From Pseudomonas folii (GTDB taxonomy: Bacteria; Pseudomonadota; Gammaproteobacteria; Pseudomonadales; Pseudomonadaceae), in contig NZ_JACONW010000042.1 in the NCBI RefSeq assembly GCF_014357575.1, positions 1-41,865 of the forward strand: a stretch of DNA of 41,865 bases. The letters run 5' to 3'. Shown here piece by piece: positions 19,230 to 26,343 of the stretch. The stretch's first letter is position 1, and every line of letters begins with the position of its first letter. A program made the translations under genes and the position numbers. The notes beneath the pieces were generated by a model. That model worked only from the letters and a program-made list of their open reading frames with translations. It searched no databases and was not told where the DNA came from.

Positions 19230-20447
19230 TCAATGCAGCTGTGCGAGCAGCAGCAAATTACGTGGCGTGACATGGCTTTCACAGAAGGTGCCCACGCTCA
19301 CGCGATAGTGGTGTTCCTGTAGGTAAAGCGCCTTGTCGAGCACTAACCAGAGCTCCAGTGGACGACGGAACAAGTTGCGCACCAATTCAAGATTGCGCAC
19401 CTGTGCCAGACGTTCCCAGCCCGCAGCTTCAAGGGTGGACCAATGTTGTTCGCCAACAGCTGGCAGACCCTTCAGCGCTGCCAGATCGCGGCAATAGTCG
19501 GCAAAAGGCTTATCCAGCCAGGCGCTGGGCAGCGACGGCGTGGGCAAGTAATCCTGACTGTTTTGCAGACGTCTCTGCAGCAAATCAAACGATAGACGGC
19601 GAGCCATGGATTGGTCGCGCTGCCGACGGACCCGAGCACCGGCGGTTACCGTTTCGCTCAGAGGCAGGCCAAGATCGTCCCGGGACAGCTTCAACGCTGA
19701 CGCTTGTCCCTCACTTGATACCGGCTGGTAGTACTCGGTCTCGATGCGGTTGTAGCAGCACGGCGCAATTGCCAACTGAGAGCAGCCTACCTGGCTGGCC
19801 AGCCGCATCAATTGCACGTGCAGATCCCCGCAGGCATGCAGGGCGACAGGCGTGTGATGCGCTTGAAGCCGACGCCATGCATCGTCAGCCATGACGTCCT
19901 GTTGCACATGAGCGGCCTCGACGTTCAGGCGCGCGCTGAGTTGCTTTCCTGCTTCGACGAGGGCCGGTTCGCGTTCCAGGCAAGTAAGATTCTGACTGGG
20001 CTCAAGCAGACGCCGCCCCAAATGGCCTTTGCCCGAACACCAGTCCAGCCAGTGAGCCGGTTTGTGCTCGAAACTCAGGCAACTGGCGAACGCCTCGATC
20101 TGCTGCCATTTGCGGCCTGGCACGTCGACACTCATGCGTGGCTCTACAGAGGTGAGCTCGAAGGCGGGCAGCGGATGCGCCTGGCTTAACGCCTGTGCCT
20201 CACTCGCCAGCTGTGGAAAGGGGAACGGTGCTGTCAGTTGCTCCGGGTGGTTGTGGGCTGCTTCGGCCTGGTCAAGCGAACGTTGGCGTAACCAGCCCGC
20301 CAGTTCCGGGTATTGTTGCTCCCAGGGTAAATGCAGCTGGGTGAAGGGGCGCGGCCGCCACAGTCCCTGCCAGGCGAACAGAAAGCTGTCCAGGGCGCGG
20401 AATCGACTGCGAAGCTGTTCGTCGTGCAAAGCGGGGTCGTTGGCCAT
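19230..20447 (-). CDS. Putative SAM-dependent methyltransferase (METTL25/Methyltransf_32-like)
   Basis: This 405-residue protein has the SAM-binding segment WLDWCSGKGHLGRRLL near residue 140. An acidic loop ending strand 2 follows (LTCLEREPALVEAG), then VALHACGDLHVQLM and APCCYNRIETEYYQP. The GKGHLGR and PCCY combination is reminiscent of the Methyltransf_32 group (METTL25/RRNAD1 in eukaryotes), which modifies unknown substrates. I am fairly sure of the methyltransferase fold and unsure of the subfamily. It is transcribed alone between two intergenic regions. Its start is preceded by the terminator of the downstream-facing binding-protein gene. Confidence 0.75.
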   Translation of the reverse strand: MANDPALHDEQLRSRFRALDSFLFAWQGLWRPRPFTQLHLPWEQQYPELAGWLRQRSLDQAEAAHNHPEQLTAPFPFPQLASEAQALSQAHPLPAFELTSVEPRMSVDVPGRKWQQIEAFASCLSFEHKPAHWLDWCSGKGHLGRRLLEPSQNLTCLEREPALVEAGKQLSARLNVEAAHVQQDVMADDAWRRLQAHHTPVALHACGDLHVQLMRLASQVGCSQLAIAPCCYNRIETEYYQPVSSEGQASALKLSRDDLGLPLSETVTAGARVRRQRDQSMARRLSFDLLQRRLQNSQDYLPTPSLPSAWLDKPFADYCRDLAALKGLPAVGEQHWSTLEAAGWERLAQVRNLELVRNLFRRPLELWLVLDKALYLQEHHYRVSVGTFCESHVTPRNLLLLAQLH

Positions 20448-20472
20448 GGTCAGTTGTCGGTTTCAAACGCGT

Positions 20473-20503
20473 AAAAGGGCTGGCTGTTGAAAGCCAGCCC
20501 TCT
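20473..20503 (-). terminator. Intrinsic terminator of the amino-acid binding protein gene
   Basis: On the minus strand AGGGCTGGCTTTCAACAGCC and the following AGCCCT form an 11-bp stem, GGGCTGGCT/AGCCAGCCC at its core, followed by TTTT. It lies about 90 bases past the stop at 20595. Confidence 0.8.
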
Positions 20504-20594
20504 TCATAACAGCGCCCTGATCGGGCGTCTACGCGTAAAGGACGTCTGAGCTCATAAAAATATTAATACGTAAGTGTTACTCGGGCGCTTTGGA

Positions 20595-21359
20595 TCACAG
20601 AATGCTGAACGGGAAGTACTTGTCGTTGATCTTCTTGTACGTGCCGTCTTCGATGATTTCCTTGATCGCCAGGTTGAGGCGCGCGCGCAGCGGGTCGTTC
20701 AGGCGTACGGCTATGCCGATCTTGTCGTTGTCCAGGACAGGATCGCCTTTGAACTCGAAGCTTGCGCCGGGCTGGCCCTTGAGCCATTCGTAGCTGGCGT
20801 ATTTGTCGGCGAGGATCGCGTCCACGTGGCCTTCGGCCAGATCGGTGAAGGCGCTTTCCTGAGTGTCGTAGAGCTTCAGGGTGATGTCCATCCCGAGATT
20901 CTCCTGCAGCCACGACGCGGAAAGCGTCGACGCCTGTGCGCCGATGGTCTTGCCCAGCAGCGAATCGCGAATGGAAGCCTTGTCGGTTTTGAGCTCGCTG
21001 CCTTTCGCGGCCACAAACTGCAATTTGTTGGAGTAGTACGGCTCGGTGAAGTCCACCTGCTCGGCGCGTTCTTTGGTGATCGACATGGACGAGATCAGGA
21101 AGTCGAACTTGTTGTCATTGAGCGCCGGGATGATGCCTTCCCATTCGGTGGTGACCACTTCGCACTCGACTTTCATTTTTGCGCACAGTGCATGGCCGAT
21201 TTCGACATCAAAGCCCACTGCCTGCCCGCTGGCATCCTTGCCATTGAATGGCGGGTAAGCGCCCTCAACGCCGAATTTCATCTTCTCCACCGCAAAAGCA
21301 CCAGTCGCAAAGGCCAGGGTGGCGGCTGCGACCAGCAGGAATTTTTTATACATCTGCAT
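20595..21359 (-). CDS. Periplasmic amino-acid ABC transporter substrate-binding protein
   Basis: This 254-residue family-3 solute-binding protein resembles lysine/arginine/ornithine and histidine binding proteins. A signal peptide ends near FATGAFA-VEK. Family segments are KFGVEGAYPPFNG, GFDVEIGHALCAKM, LNDNKFDFLISSMSIT and the ligand-gate region FTEPYYSNKLQF. The ATG at 21359 has GGAG eight bases before it; the ATG at 21353 is an alternative. No permease or ATPase gene is adjacent, so it is an orphan binding protein. It is divergent from gabP and has its own terminator. Confidence 0.92.
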   Translation of the reverse strand: MQMYKKFLLVAAATLAFATGAFAVEKMKFGVEGAYPPFNGKDASGQAVGFDVEIGHALCAKMKVECEVVTTEWEGIIPALNDNKFDFLISSMSITKERAEQVDFTEPYYSNKLQFVAAKGSELKTDKASIRDSLLGKTIGAQASTLSASWLQENLGMDITLKLYDTQESAFTDLAEGHVDAILADKYASYEWLKGQPGASFEFKGDPVLDNDKIGIAVRLNDPLRARLNLAIKEIIEDGTYKKINDKYFPFSIL

Positions 21360-21998
21360 GGGTGTTGCTCCGTTGCAATTGCGGGACTTATCGGGCTGGC
21401 GTGAAGACGACTGCTGTTGGACACGAATTACCGCAAAATGTCGCTGGTCGTCCGAAGCATTTGTTAAGCCATGTATCGGCGTTGCTCAGCATTTGCGCAT
21501 CAATGCACAACATACGAATGCTGAATTGAAATACACGTTCTGTAGGCGCTGCCGAATGCTGCGAAGCACTGACACACCGCCATCGCAGCCTTCCGCAGCT
21601 CCCACCGGTCTGATGTTTGTTTCGCGATAGCGGGGTGCCATGGACTTCTGTACATGTCGCAAGATAGCCATCAACTCACTGTTTCGTCCTGCAGCTTTGT
21701 GCTTTTCCGTATACACCCATCCAAAGCACTCCAATAGTGCGCACTTAAACGCTCTGTGTATTTTTGGTGCGTTTTCTTTGTGTAATGCTGTGCACATCGG
21801 TAACAAAACATGTCACCTCTTCGCTGAAACGATTCTTCTCGCCGTTAATCCGAGAGCTCTAGCACTAACGTTTCCGTGAGCGACGTCGTTTTTGAATCAT
21901 TCTGGCGCAGAATTTGCGTAAAGAATAAAAAACGCCCCGTTTTTTTCTTTTTACGAAGACGGTCAGGCAGTCGATTACCACGCAAAGGTAGTTTTTGA
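21360..21998. other. Divergent promoter region of the binding protein and gabP
   Basis: This 639-base gap holds no convincing gene; a 106-codon minus-strand frame at 21486-21806 has no recognisable protein features. On the plus strand it contains a strong sigma-54 promoter match for gabP (21903-21917). On the minus strand TGGCTTAACAAATGC (21471-21457) keeps the GG-N10-GC spacing of a sigma-54 site but has ATGC in place of TTGC, so it is only a weak candidate for the binding-protein gene. Confidence 0.5.
21903..21917 (+). promoter_or_regulatory. Sigma-54 (RpoN) promoter of gabP
   Basis: TGGCGC-N5-TTGC matches the -24/-12 consensus TGGCAC-N5-TTGC with exact GG-N10-GC spacing. Only one base of the conserved hexamer differs. 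It lies 82 bases before the gabP ATG, which points to nitrogen- or carbon-limitation control through an enhancer-binding protein. Confidence 0.7.
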
Positions 21999-23390
21999 AT
22001 GAGCAGTATCCCTAACGCTTCAGAGCTCGATCAGGGGCTCAAACCTCGGCATATCACGATGTTGTCCATTGCCGGTGTCATCGGTGCCGGTCTGTTTGTG
22101 GGTTCCGGGCATGCGATTGCCGAAGCGGGCCCGGCGGTACTCCTGGCTTACGCCGCTGCCGGTACGTTGGTGGTTCTGGTCATGCGCATGTTGGCCGAAA
22201 TGGCTGTCGCGGCGCCGGATACCGGGTCTTTCTCGACGTATGCCGATCGCGCGATCGGGCATTGGGCCGGTTTCACCATCGGCTGGCTGTACTGGTGGTT
22301 CTGGGTGCTGGTAATTCCCCTGGAGGCCAACGCCGCCGCAACCATTCTGCATGCCTGGTTCCCGAACATCGCCATCTGGGTGTTCACATTGGTGATCACG
22401 TTGCTGCTCACCATCACCAACCTGTTCAGTGTGAAGAACTACGGCGAGTTCGAGTTCTGGTTCGCGTTGATCAAAGTCCTGGCGATCATCGGCTTTGTCG
22501 TGCTGGGCGTTGCAGCTATTTTTGGTCTGCTGCCCAACAGCCAGGTCAGCGGCGTCAGCCATTTGTTCGATACTCAAGGCTTTTTGCCGAATGGCATGGG
22601 CGCTGTGCTGGCTGCGATGCTGACCACCATGTTCTCGTTCATGGGCACCGAAATCGTCACCATCGCTGCGTCTGAATCGAAGAATCCGGAAAAGCAGATC
22701 ACCAAGGCCACCAATTCGGTGATCTGGCGGATCTGCCTGTTCTATCTGGTGTCGATCTTCATCGTTGTTTCGCTTGTGCCGTGGAATGACCCGCGTCTGG
22801 CTGAAGTGGGTTCCTATCAGACCGTGCTGGACATGATGGGTATTCCGAATGCCAAGCTGATTGTGGATATCGTGGTACTGATCGCAGTCACAAGCTGCCT
22901 GAACTCGGCGCTGTACACCGCCTCGCGCATGCTTTACTCGCTGGGTAAACGTGGCGACGCGCCAGCGGTTGCGACTCGCACCAGCAAAAGCGGTACCCCT
23001 TACTGGGCGGTGATCCTGTCTACAGCGGCCGCGTTCCTGACGGTATTTGCCAACTACGTAGCCCCGGCTGCCGTGTTCGAATTCCTGCTCGCCAGCTCCG
23101 GTGCGATCGCACTGTTGGTGTACCTGGTGATCGCGGTTTCCCAACTGCGCATGCGCCAGAAGAGCATTGCTGCAGGTGAAACCCTGTCGTTCCGCATGTG
23201 GCTGTTCCCGTACCTGACCTGGTTGGTGATCGTGTTCATCGTCGGCGTGCTGGGCATCATGCTGGTCCAGGAGTCGCACCGCGTAGAAATCATCGCGACG
23301 GGCCTGCTGAGTATTCTGGTGATCGCCACCGGCGTCCTGGTTTCCCGTCGTCGCAAGGGCGAAAGGGCTGGCAAGGCTGTGTTGAATTGA
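21999..23390 (+). CDS. gabP: GABA permease (APC amino-acid transporter family)
   Basis: This 463-residue inner-membrane protein has 12 predicted membrane segments and belongs to the amino-acid transporter family of the APC superfamily, proton symporters. The N-terminal LKPRHITMLSIAGVIGAGLFVGSG carries the GxGLF unwound helix of the substrate site. The segment SFMGTEIVTIAASESKNPEKQI is the conserved signature after helix 6. The overall sequence is most like GabP, which takes up 4-aminobutyrate, but specificity by sequence alone is only probable. It has its own sigma-54-type promoter and a strong terminator, so it is a single-gene unit. Confidence 0.88.
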   Translation: MSSIPNASELDQGLKPRHITMLSIAGVIGAGLFVGSGHAIAEAGPAVLLAYAAAGTLVVLVMRMLAEMAVAAPDTGSFSTYADRAIGHWAGFTIGWLYWWFWVLVIPLEANAAATILHAWFPNIAIWVFTLVITLLLTITNLFSVKNYGEFEFWFALIKVLAIIGFVVLGVAAIFGLLPNSQVSGVSHLFDTQGFLPNGMGAVLAAMLTTMFSFMGTEIVTIAASESKNPEKQITKATNSVIWRICLFYLVSIFIVVSLVPWNDPRLAEVGSYQTVLDMMGIPNAKLIVDIVVLIAVTSCLNSALYTASRMLYSLGKRGDAPAVATRTSKSGTPYWAVILSTAAAFLTVFANYVAPAAVFEFLLASSGAIALLVYLVIAVSQLRMRQKSIAAGETLSFRMWLFPYLTWLVIVFIVGVLGIMLVQESHRVEIIATGLLSILVIATGVLVSRRRKGERAGKAVLN

Positions 23391-23410
23391 CCGATTGACC
23401 CGCTGCAACC

Positions 23411-23450
23411 AAAACGGCCGCGATCAGCAATGATCGCGGCCGTTTTGTTT
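23411..23450 (+). terminator. gabP intrinsic terminator
   Basis: AAAACGGCCGCGATCA pairs perfectly with TGATCGCGGCCGTTTT around GCAA, followed by GTTT. The symmetric A and T tracts mean it may work in both directions. Confidence 0.93.
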
Positions 23451-23466
23451 GTGCTTTGAAAAGCTT

Positions 23467-23545
23467 GGTAGGAGCGAACTTGTTCGCGAGGCGGTGTGCC
23501 TGAAGAAACGCGTCAGCCCCTCTCGCCAACAAGTTGGCTCCTACC
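23467..23545. repeat. REP pair with non-matching arms
   Basis: As at 14042-14121, the left arm has GCGAAC-TT-GTTCGC and the right arm, read in reverse, GCCAAC-TT-GTTGGC. It lies between convergent gabP and the DUF3010 gene. Confidence 0.92.
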
Positions 23546-23605
23546 TTTAAGCTAAGCGCGGTAAGCCTGAGCCTGTGCAATGCCGGGGGCAGGAGCTCGG
23601 TAGTT

Positions 23606-24025
23606 CTACTTACTCTTCATCAACCCAGAACACGCCGCCTTGTACGCCTCGTGCTGATACTTGTTCAGCGAAGCAGGCAGGTCGAAGTTGTGTTTCTTGT
23701 TCTGCGCGTTGATGGTTTGCGGCGACAACAGGGTCACTTCGCAATCGCGCAGCAACTGGAAAACCGTTTCGATCTTGAACGTCGTCGGGCCGCCTGCGAA
23801 CTCGCCTTTTTTGCTGCGCTTCTTGATGACGACATGACTGATGCCGTTCTCACGCACGAAGCTGGCGATCTGGGTCGCGAAGGTTTTGACGTTGGCAGAC
23901 TCGTCGTCATCTTCGAGGGCCAGCTTCTTGGTCGCCAGCGGCAAGTGCTCCAGGCCACCTTGCTGGCGGGTCGCCAATGCAAAAATAGCCTCGCTGCCTT
24001 TGATTTCTACACCACAAATGATCAT
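23606..24025 (-). CDS. DUF3010 family protein
   Basis: This 139-residue soluble protein begins MIICGVEIKGSEAIFAL and continues with VVIKKRSKKGEFAGGPTTFK, which matches DUF3010 as I know it. The N-terminal strand pattern looks like the RNase H-type fold (xVGxEIKGxEA), but I cannot confirm catalytic acids. Function is unknown. It is transcribed on the minus strand, with the LprI-like gene 60 bases upstream in the same direction, and is convergent with gabP. Confidence 0.85.
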   Translation of the reverse strand: MIICGVEIKGSEAIFALATRQQGGLEHLPLATKKLALEDDDESANVKTFATQIASFVRENGISHVVIKKRSKKGEFAGGPTTFKIETVFQLLRDCEVTLLSPQTINAQNKKHNFDLPASLNKYQHEAYKAACSGLMKSK

Positions 24026-24085
24026 GAATGAGCCTTTACGTCACAGCCTTGGTTAAAAGGCAGACACCATAGCTCATTCAGGTGT

Positions 24086-24496
24086 TCATTCCTGCGCGAT
24101 CGACTCCAGATACTCGGAGCGCTCATCGCTGGTACGCGCCAGGCAATCGTTCTGGGCGATGTTGAACGCTTTACTGCCAGCCGCTGCCGGGAACACCTCC
24201 ACGGCGCAATCGGCGTCGCGAAGCTTTTCCCAGGCCAGCTGGGCAGTCTTGAGTTTTTCCGCAAAGGCGTTGGCCTGCGACTTGTTCGCCCCGAACTGGG
24301 TATTGACCCGCTGCAACAGGTTCTGGAAGTTCTCTTTCAGCAATTCCTCAGCCGTGTCGCGGCTGTACTTGGAGCATTCGAGGGTCTGCTGGTCCTCTTC
24401 GACGCCGTCGCATGGCGAAACATCAGGGTTTGGTGCTGCATGAGCGCCCGCGATGCCAGTCGCTAAAAGAACCAAAGCCAGGAAAACCTTGTTCAT
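24086..24496 (-). CDS. DUF1311 / LprI-like periplasmic protein
   Basis: The start at 24496 (MNKVFLALVLLATGIAGAHA) gives 136 residues with a clear signal peptide; the frame upstream of it is not supported. The mature protein has the LprI pattern, paired cysteines (SPCDGVEEDQQTLECSKY ... RDADCAVEV ... QNDCLARTSDERSEYLE) and amphipathic helices with regular Asn/Leu/Ala. The family is named after a mycobacterial lysozyme inhibitor, but most members have no tested role. Likely secreted to the periplasm with two disulfides. Confidence 0.85.
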   Translation of the reverse strand: MNKVFLALVLLATGIAGAHAAPNPDVSPCDGVEEDQQTLECSKYSRDTAEELLKENFQNLLQRVNTQFGANKSQANAFAEKLKTAQLAWEKLRDADCAVEVFPAAAGSKAFNIAQNDCLARTSDERSEYLESIAQE

Positions 24497-24727
24497 CGAG
24501 TCTCTCCACTCCATTTGATGAGCTGGATTCTGGCCTAAGCGCGCTCTAAAGAACAGGTTGGCGAGATGCACGTCGGCGGCGTCCTGTCGCCCTTTGTCGT
24601 TTCTTGACGCTTTCGGCAAACCCCCTGTCGTTTTTGCACCCGGCTCGGCCGACCCTCAGGCATATGCTGGCCTCAATAGCGTCGGCACACGATTCGGCGC
24701 ACAAGCACTTAATAAGGGGACAGCCTG

Positions 24728-25705
24728 ATGAGCCCAGCCGAATTACACGCCGACAGCATCGTTATTGACGGGCTGATCATCGCCAAGTGGAACCGTGAGC
24801 TGTTTGAAGACATGCGCAAAGGTGGCCTGACCATGGCCAACTGCACCGTGTCGGTGTGGGAAGGTTTCCAGGCGACTATCGACAGCATCTGCAAAAGCCA
24901 GAAGTTGATGCGCGAAAACAGCGACCTGGTGATGCCAGTACGGACCACCGCCGACATCCGCAAGGCGAAAGAGCTGGGCAAGACCGGCATCCTCTTCGGT
25001 TTTCAGAACGCACATGCTTATGAAGACCAGATCGGCTACGTCGAGATCTTCAAGCAACTGGGCGTTGGCATCGTGCAGATGTGCTACAACACCCAGAATC
25101 TGGTGGGCACCGGCTGCTATGAACGTGATGGCGGGCTGTCGGGTTTTGGTCGCGAAATCGTTGCTGAAATGAACCGCGTCGGCGTCATGTGCGACTTGTC
25201 CCACGTCGGTTCCAAGACTTCAGAAGAGGTCATCCTGGAATCGAAAAAACCAGTCTGCTACTCCCACTGCCTGCCGTCCGGCCTCAAAGAACACCCACGC
25301 AACAAGTCCGACGAAGAACTCAAGTTCATCGCCGATCACGGCGGTTTCGTCGGTGTCACCATGTTTGCGCCGTTCCTCGCCAAAGGCATTGAGTCGACCA
25401 TTGACGATTACGCCGAAGCCATTGAATACACCATGAACATCGTCGGCGAAGACGCCATCGGTATCGGCACCGACTTCACTCAGGGTCACGGCCAAGACTT
25501 TTTCGAATACCTGACCCACGACAAGGGCTACGCCCGCCGCCTGACCAGCTTCGGCAAGATCATCAACCCGCTGGGTATCCGCACGGTTGGCGAGTTCCCA
25601 AACCTGACCGAGACCTTGCTCAAGCGCGGCCACTCCGAGCGGGTAGTGCGCAAGATCATGGGCGAGAACTGGGTCAACGTGCTCAAGGATGTCTGGGGCG
25701 AGTAA
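24728..25705 (+). CDS. M19 dipeptidase-like protein of the dgc locus
   Basis: This 325-residue protein is a membrane dipeptidase (M19) homologue by overall pattern: VIDGLIIAKW at 12-21, GILFGFQNAHAYED at 87-100, MCDLSHVG at 154-161 and CYSHCLP at 177-183. In true M19 enzymes these positions hold HxD, the bridging Glu of EGGH, and two His. Here the HxD is LxI and the Glu is Gln 93, while His 159 and His 180 remain. The binuclear zinc site is therefore probably incomplete. AGGGGA precedes the ATG. It opens the dimethylglycine locus (the homologue of PA5396 from memory). Its contribution is unknown. Confidence 0.9.
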   Translation: MSPAELHADSIVIDGLIIAKWNRELFEDMRKGGLTMANCTVSVWEGFQATIDSICKSQKLMRENSDLVMPVRTTADIRKAKELGKTGILFGFQNAHAYEDQIGYVEIFKQLGVGIVQMCYNTQNLVGTGCYERDGGLSGFGREIVAEMNRVGVMCDLSHVGSKTSEEVILESKKPVCYSHCLPSGLKEHPRNKSDEELKFIADHGGFVGVTMFAPFLAKGIESTIDDYAEAIEYTMNIVGEDAIGIGTDFTQGHGQDFFEYLTHDKGYARRLTSFGKIINPLGIRTVGEFPNLTETLLKRGHSERVVRKIMGENWVNVLKDVWGE

Positions 25706-25797
25706 CACCCCGATCACGAGCAAAACCTTTACTGAATTGATCACCCCACTGCCATTTCGCGCAGTGGGCGTAACCCGAACATCTGGAGTTTGACCCC

Positions 25798-26328
25798 ATG
25801 GCTAAAATCGCCCCGCAACTGCCTATCGAAGTCGACAGCGAAACCGGCGTCTGGACCTCCGATGCATTGCCGATGCTGTACGTGCCGCGCCACTTTTTCG
25901 TCAACAACCACATGGGCATTGAAGAGGTGCTGGGTGCTGATGCCTATGCGGAAATCCTCTACAAAGCGGGCTACAAATCAGCCTGGCACTGGTGTGAGAA
26001 AGAAGCCGAATGCCACGGTCTGGAAGGCGTTGCGGTTTTCGAGCATTACATGAAGCGTCTATCGCAGCGTGGCTGGGGTCTGTTCAAGATTCAGGACATC
26101 GACCTGGAGAAGGGTACCGCCAGCGTCAAGCTTGAGCACTCCTGCTTTGTGTACGTCTACGGCAAAGTCGGCCGCAAGGTGGATTACATGTTCACGGGTT
26201 GGTTTGCCGGTGCCATGGACCAGATTCTCGCCGCAGCGGGCAGCCCGATTCGTACCGTCGCCGAGCAGGTTTACGGTGGTTCGGAAGAAGGCCACGACGA
26301 CGGCCTGTTCATCGTCAAGCCGCTGTAA
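25798..26328 (+). CDS. DUF5943 / 4-vinyl reductase (V4R) domain protein
   Basis: This 176-residue soluble protein ends in a V4R-type domain (LEHSCFVYVYGKVGRKVDYMFTGWFAGAMDQIL ... described here by its region, residues 118-160). It starts with a short N-terminal segment, LPIEVDSETGVWTSDALPML. V4R domains bind small hydrophobic ligands or metals. The gene sits directly before dgcA in Pseudomonas dimethylglycine loci, 15 bases from the dgcA start, and is annotated DUF5943. No catalytic role is established. Confidence 0.85.
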   Translation: MAKIAPQLPIEVDSETGVWTSDALPMLYVPRHFFVNNHMGIEEVLGADAYAEILYKAGYKSAWHWCEKEAECHGLEGVAVFEHYMKRLSQRGWGLFKIQDIDLEKGTASVKLEHSCFVYVYGKVGRKVDYMFTGWFAGAMDQILAAAGSPIRTVAEQVYGGSEEGHDDGLFIVKPL

Positions 26329-26343
26329 GTCGAGGATCGTGTT

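Noticed and set aside
21486..21806. Minus-strand open frame of 106 codons in the gabP upstream gap
   Set aside because: No domain, no ribosome site that I can see, and odd composition; kept as intergenic.
22020..23408. Minus-strand open frame of 462 codons opposite gabP
   Set aside because: Very rich in Gln, His, Arg and Asp, the expected reverse reading of a membrane protein gene.
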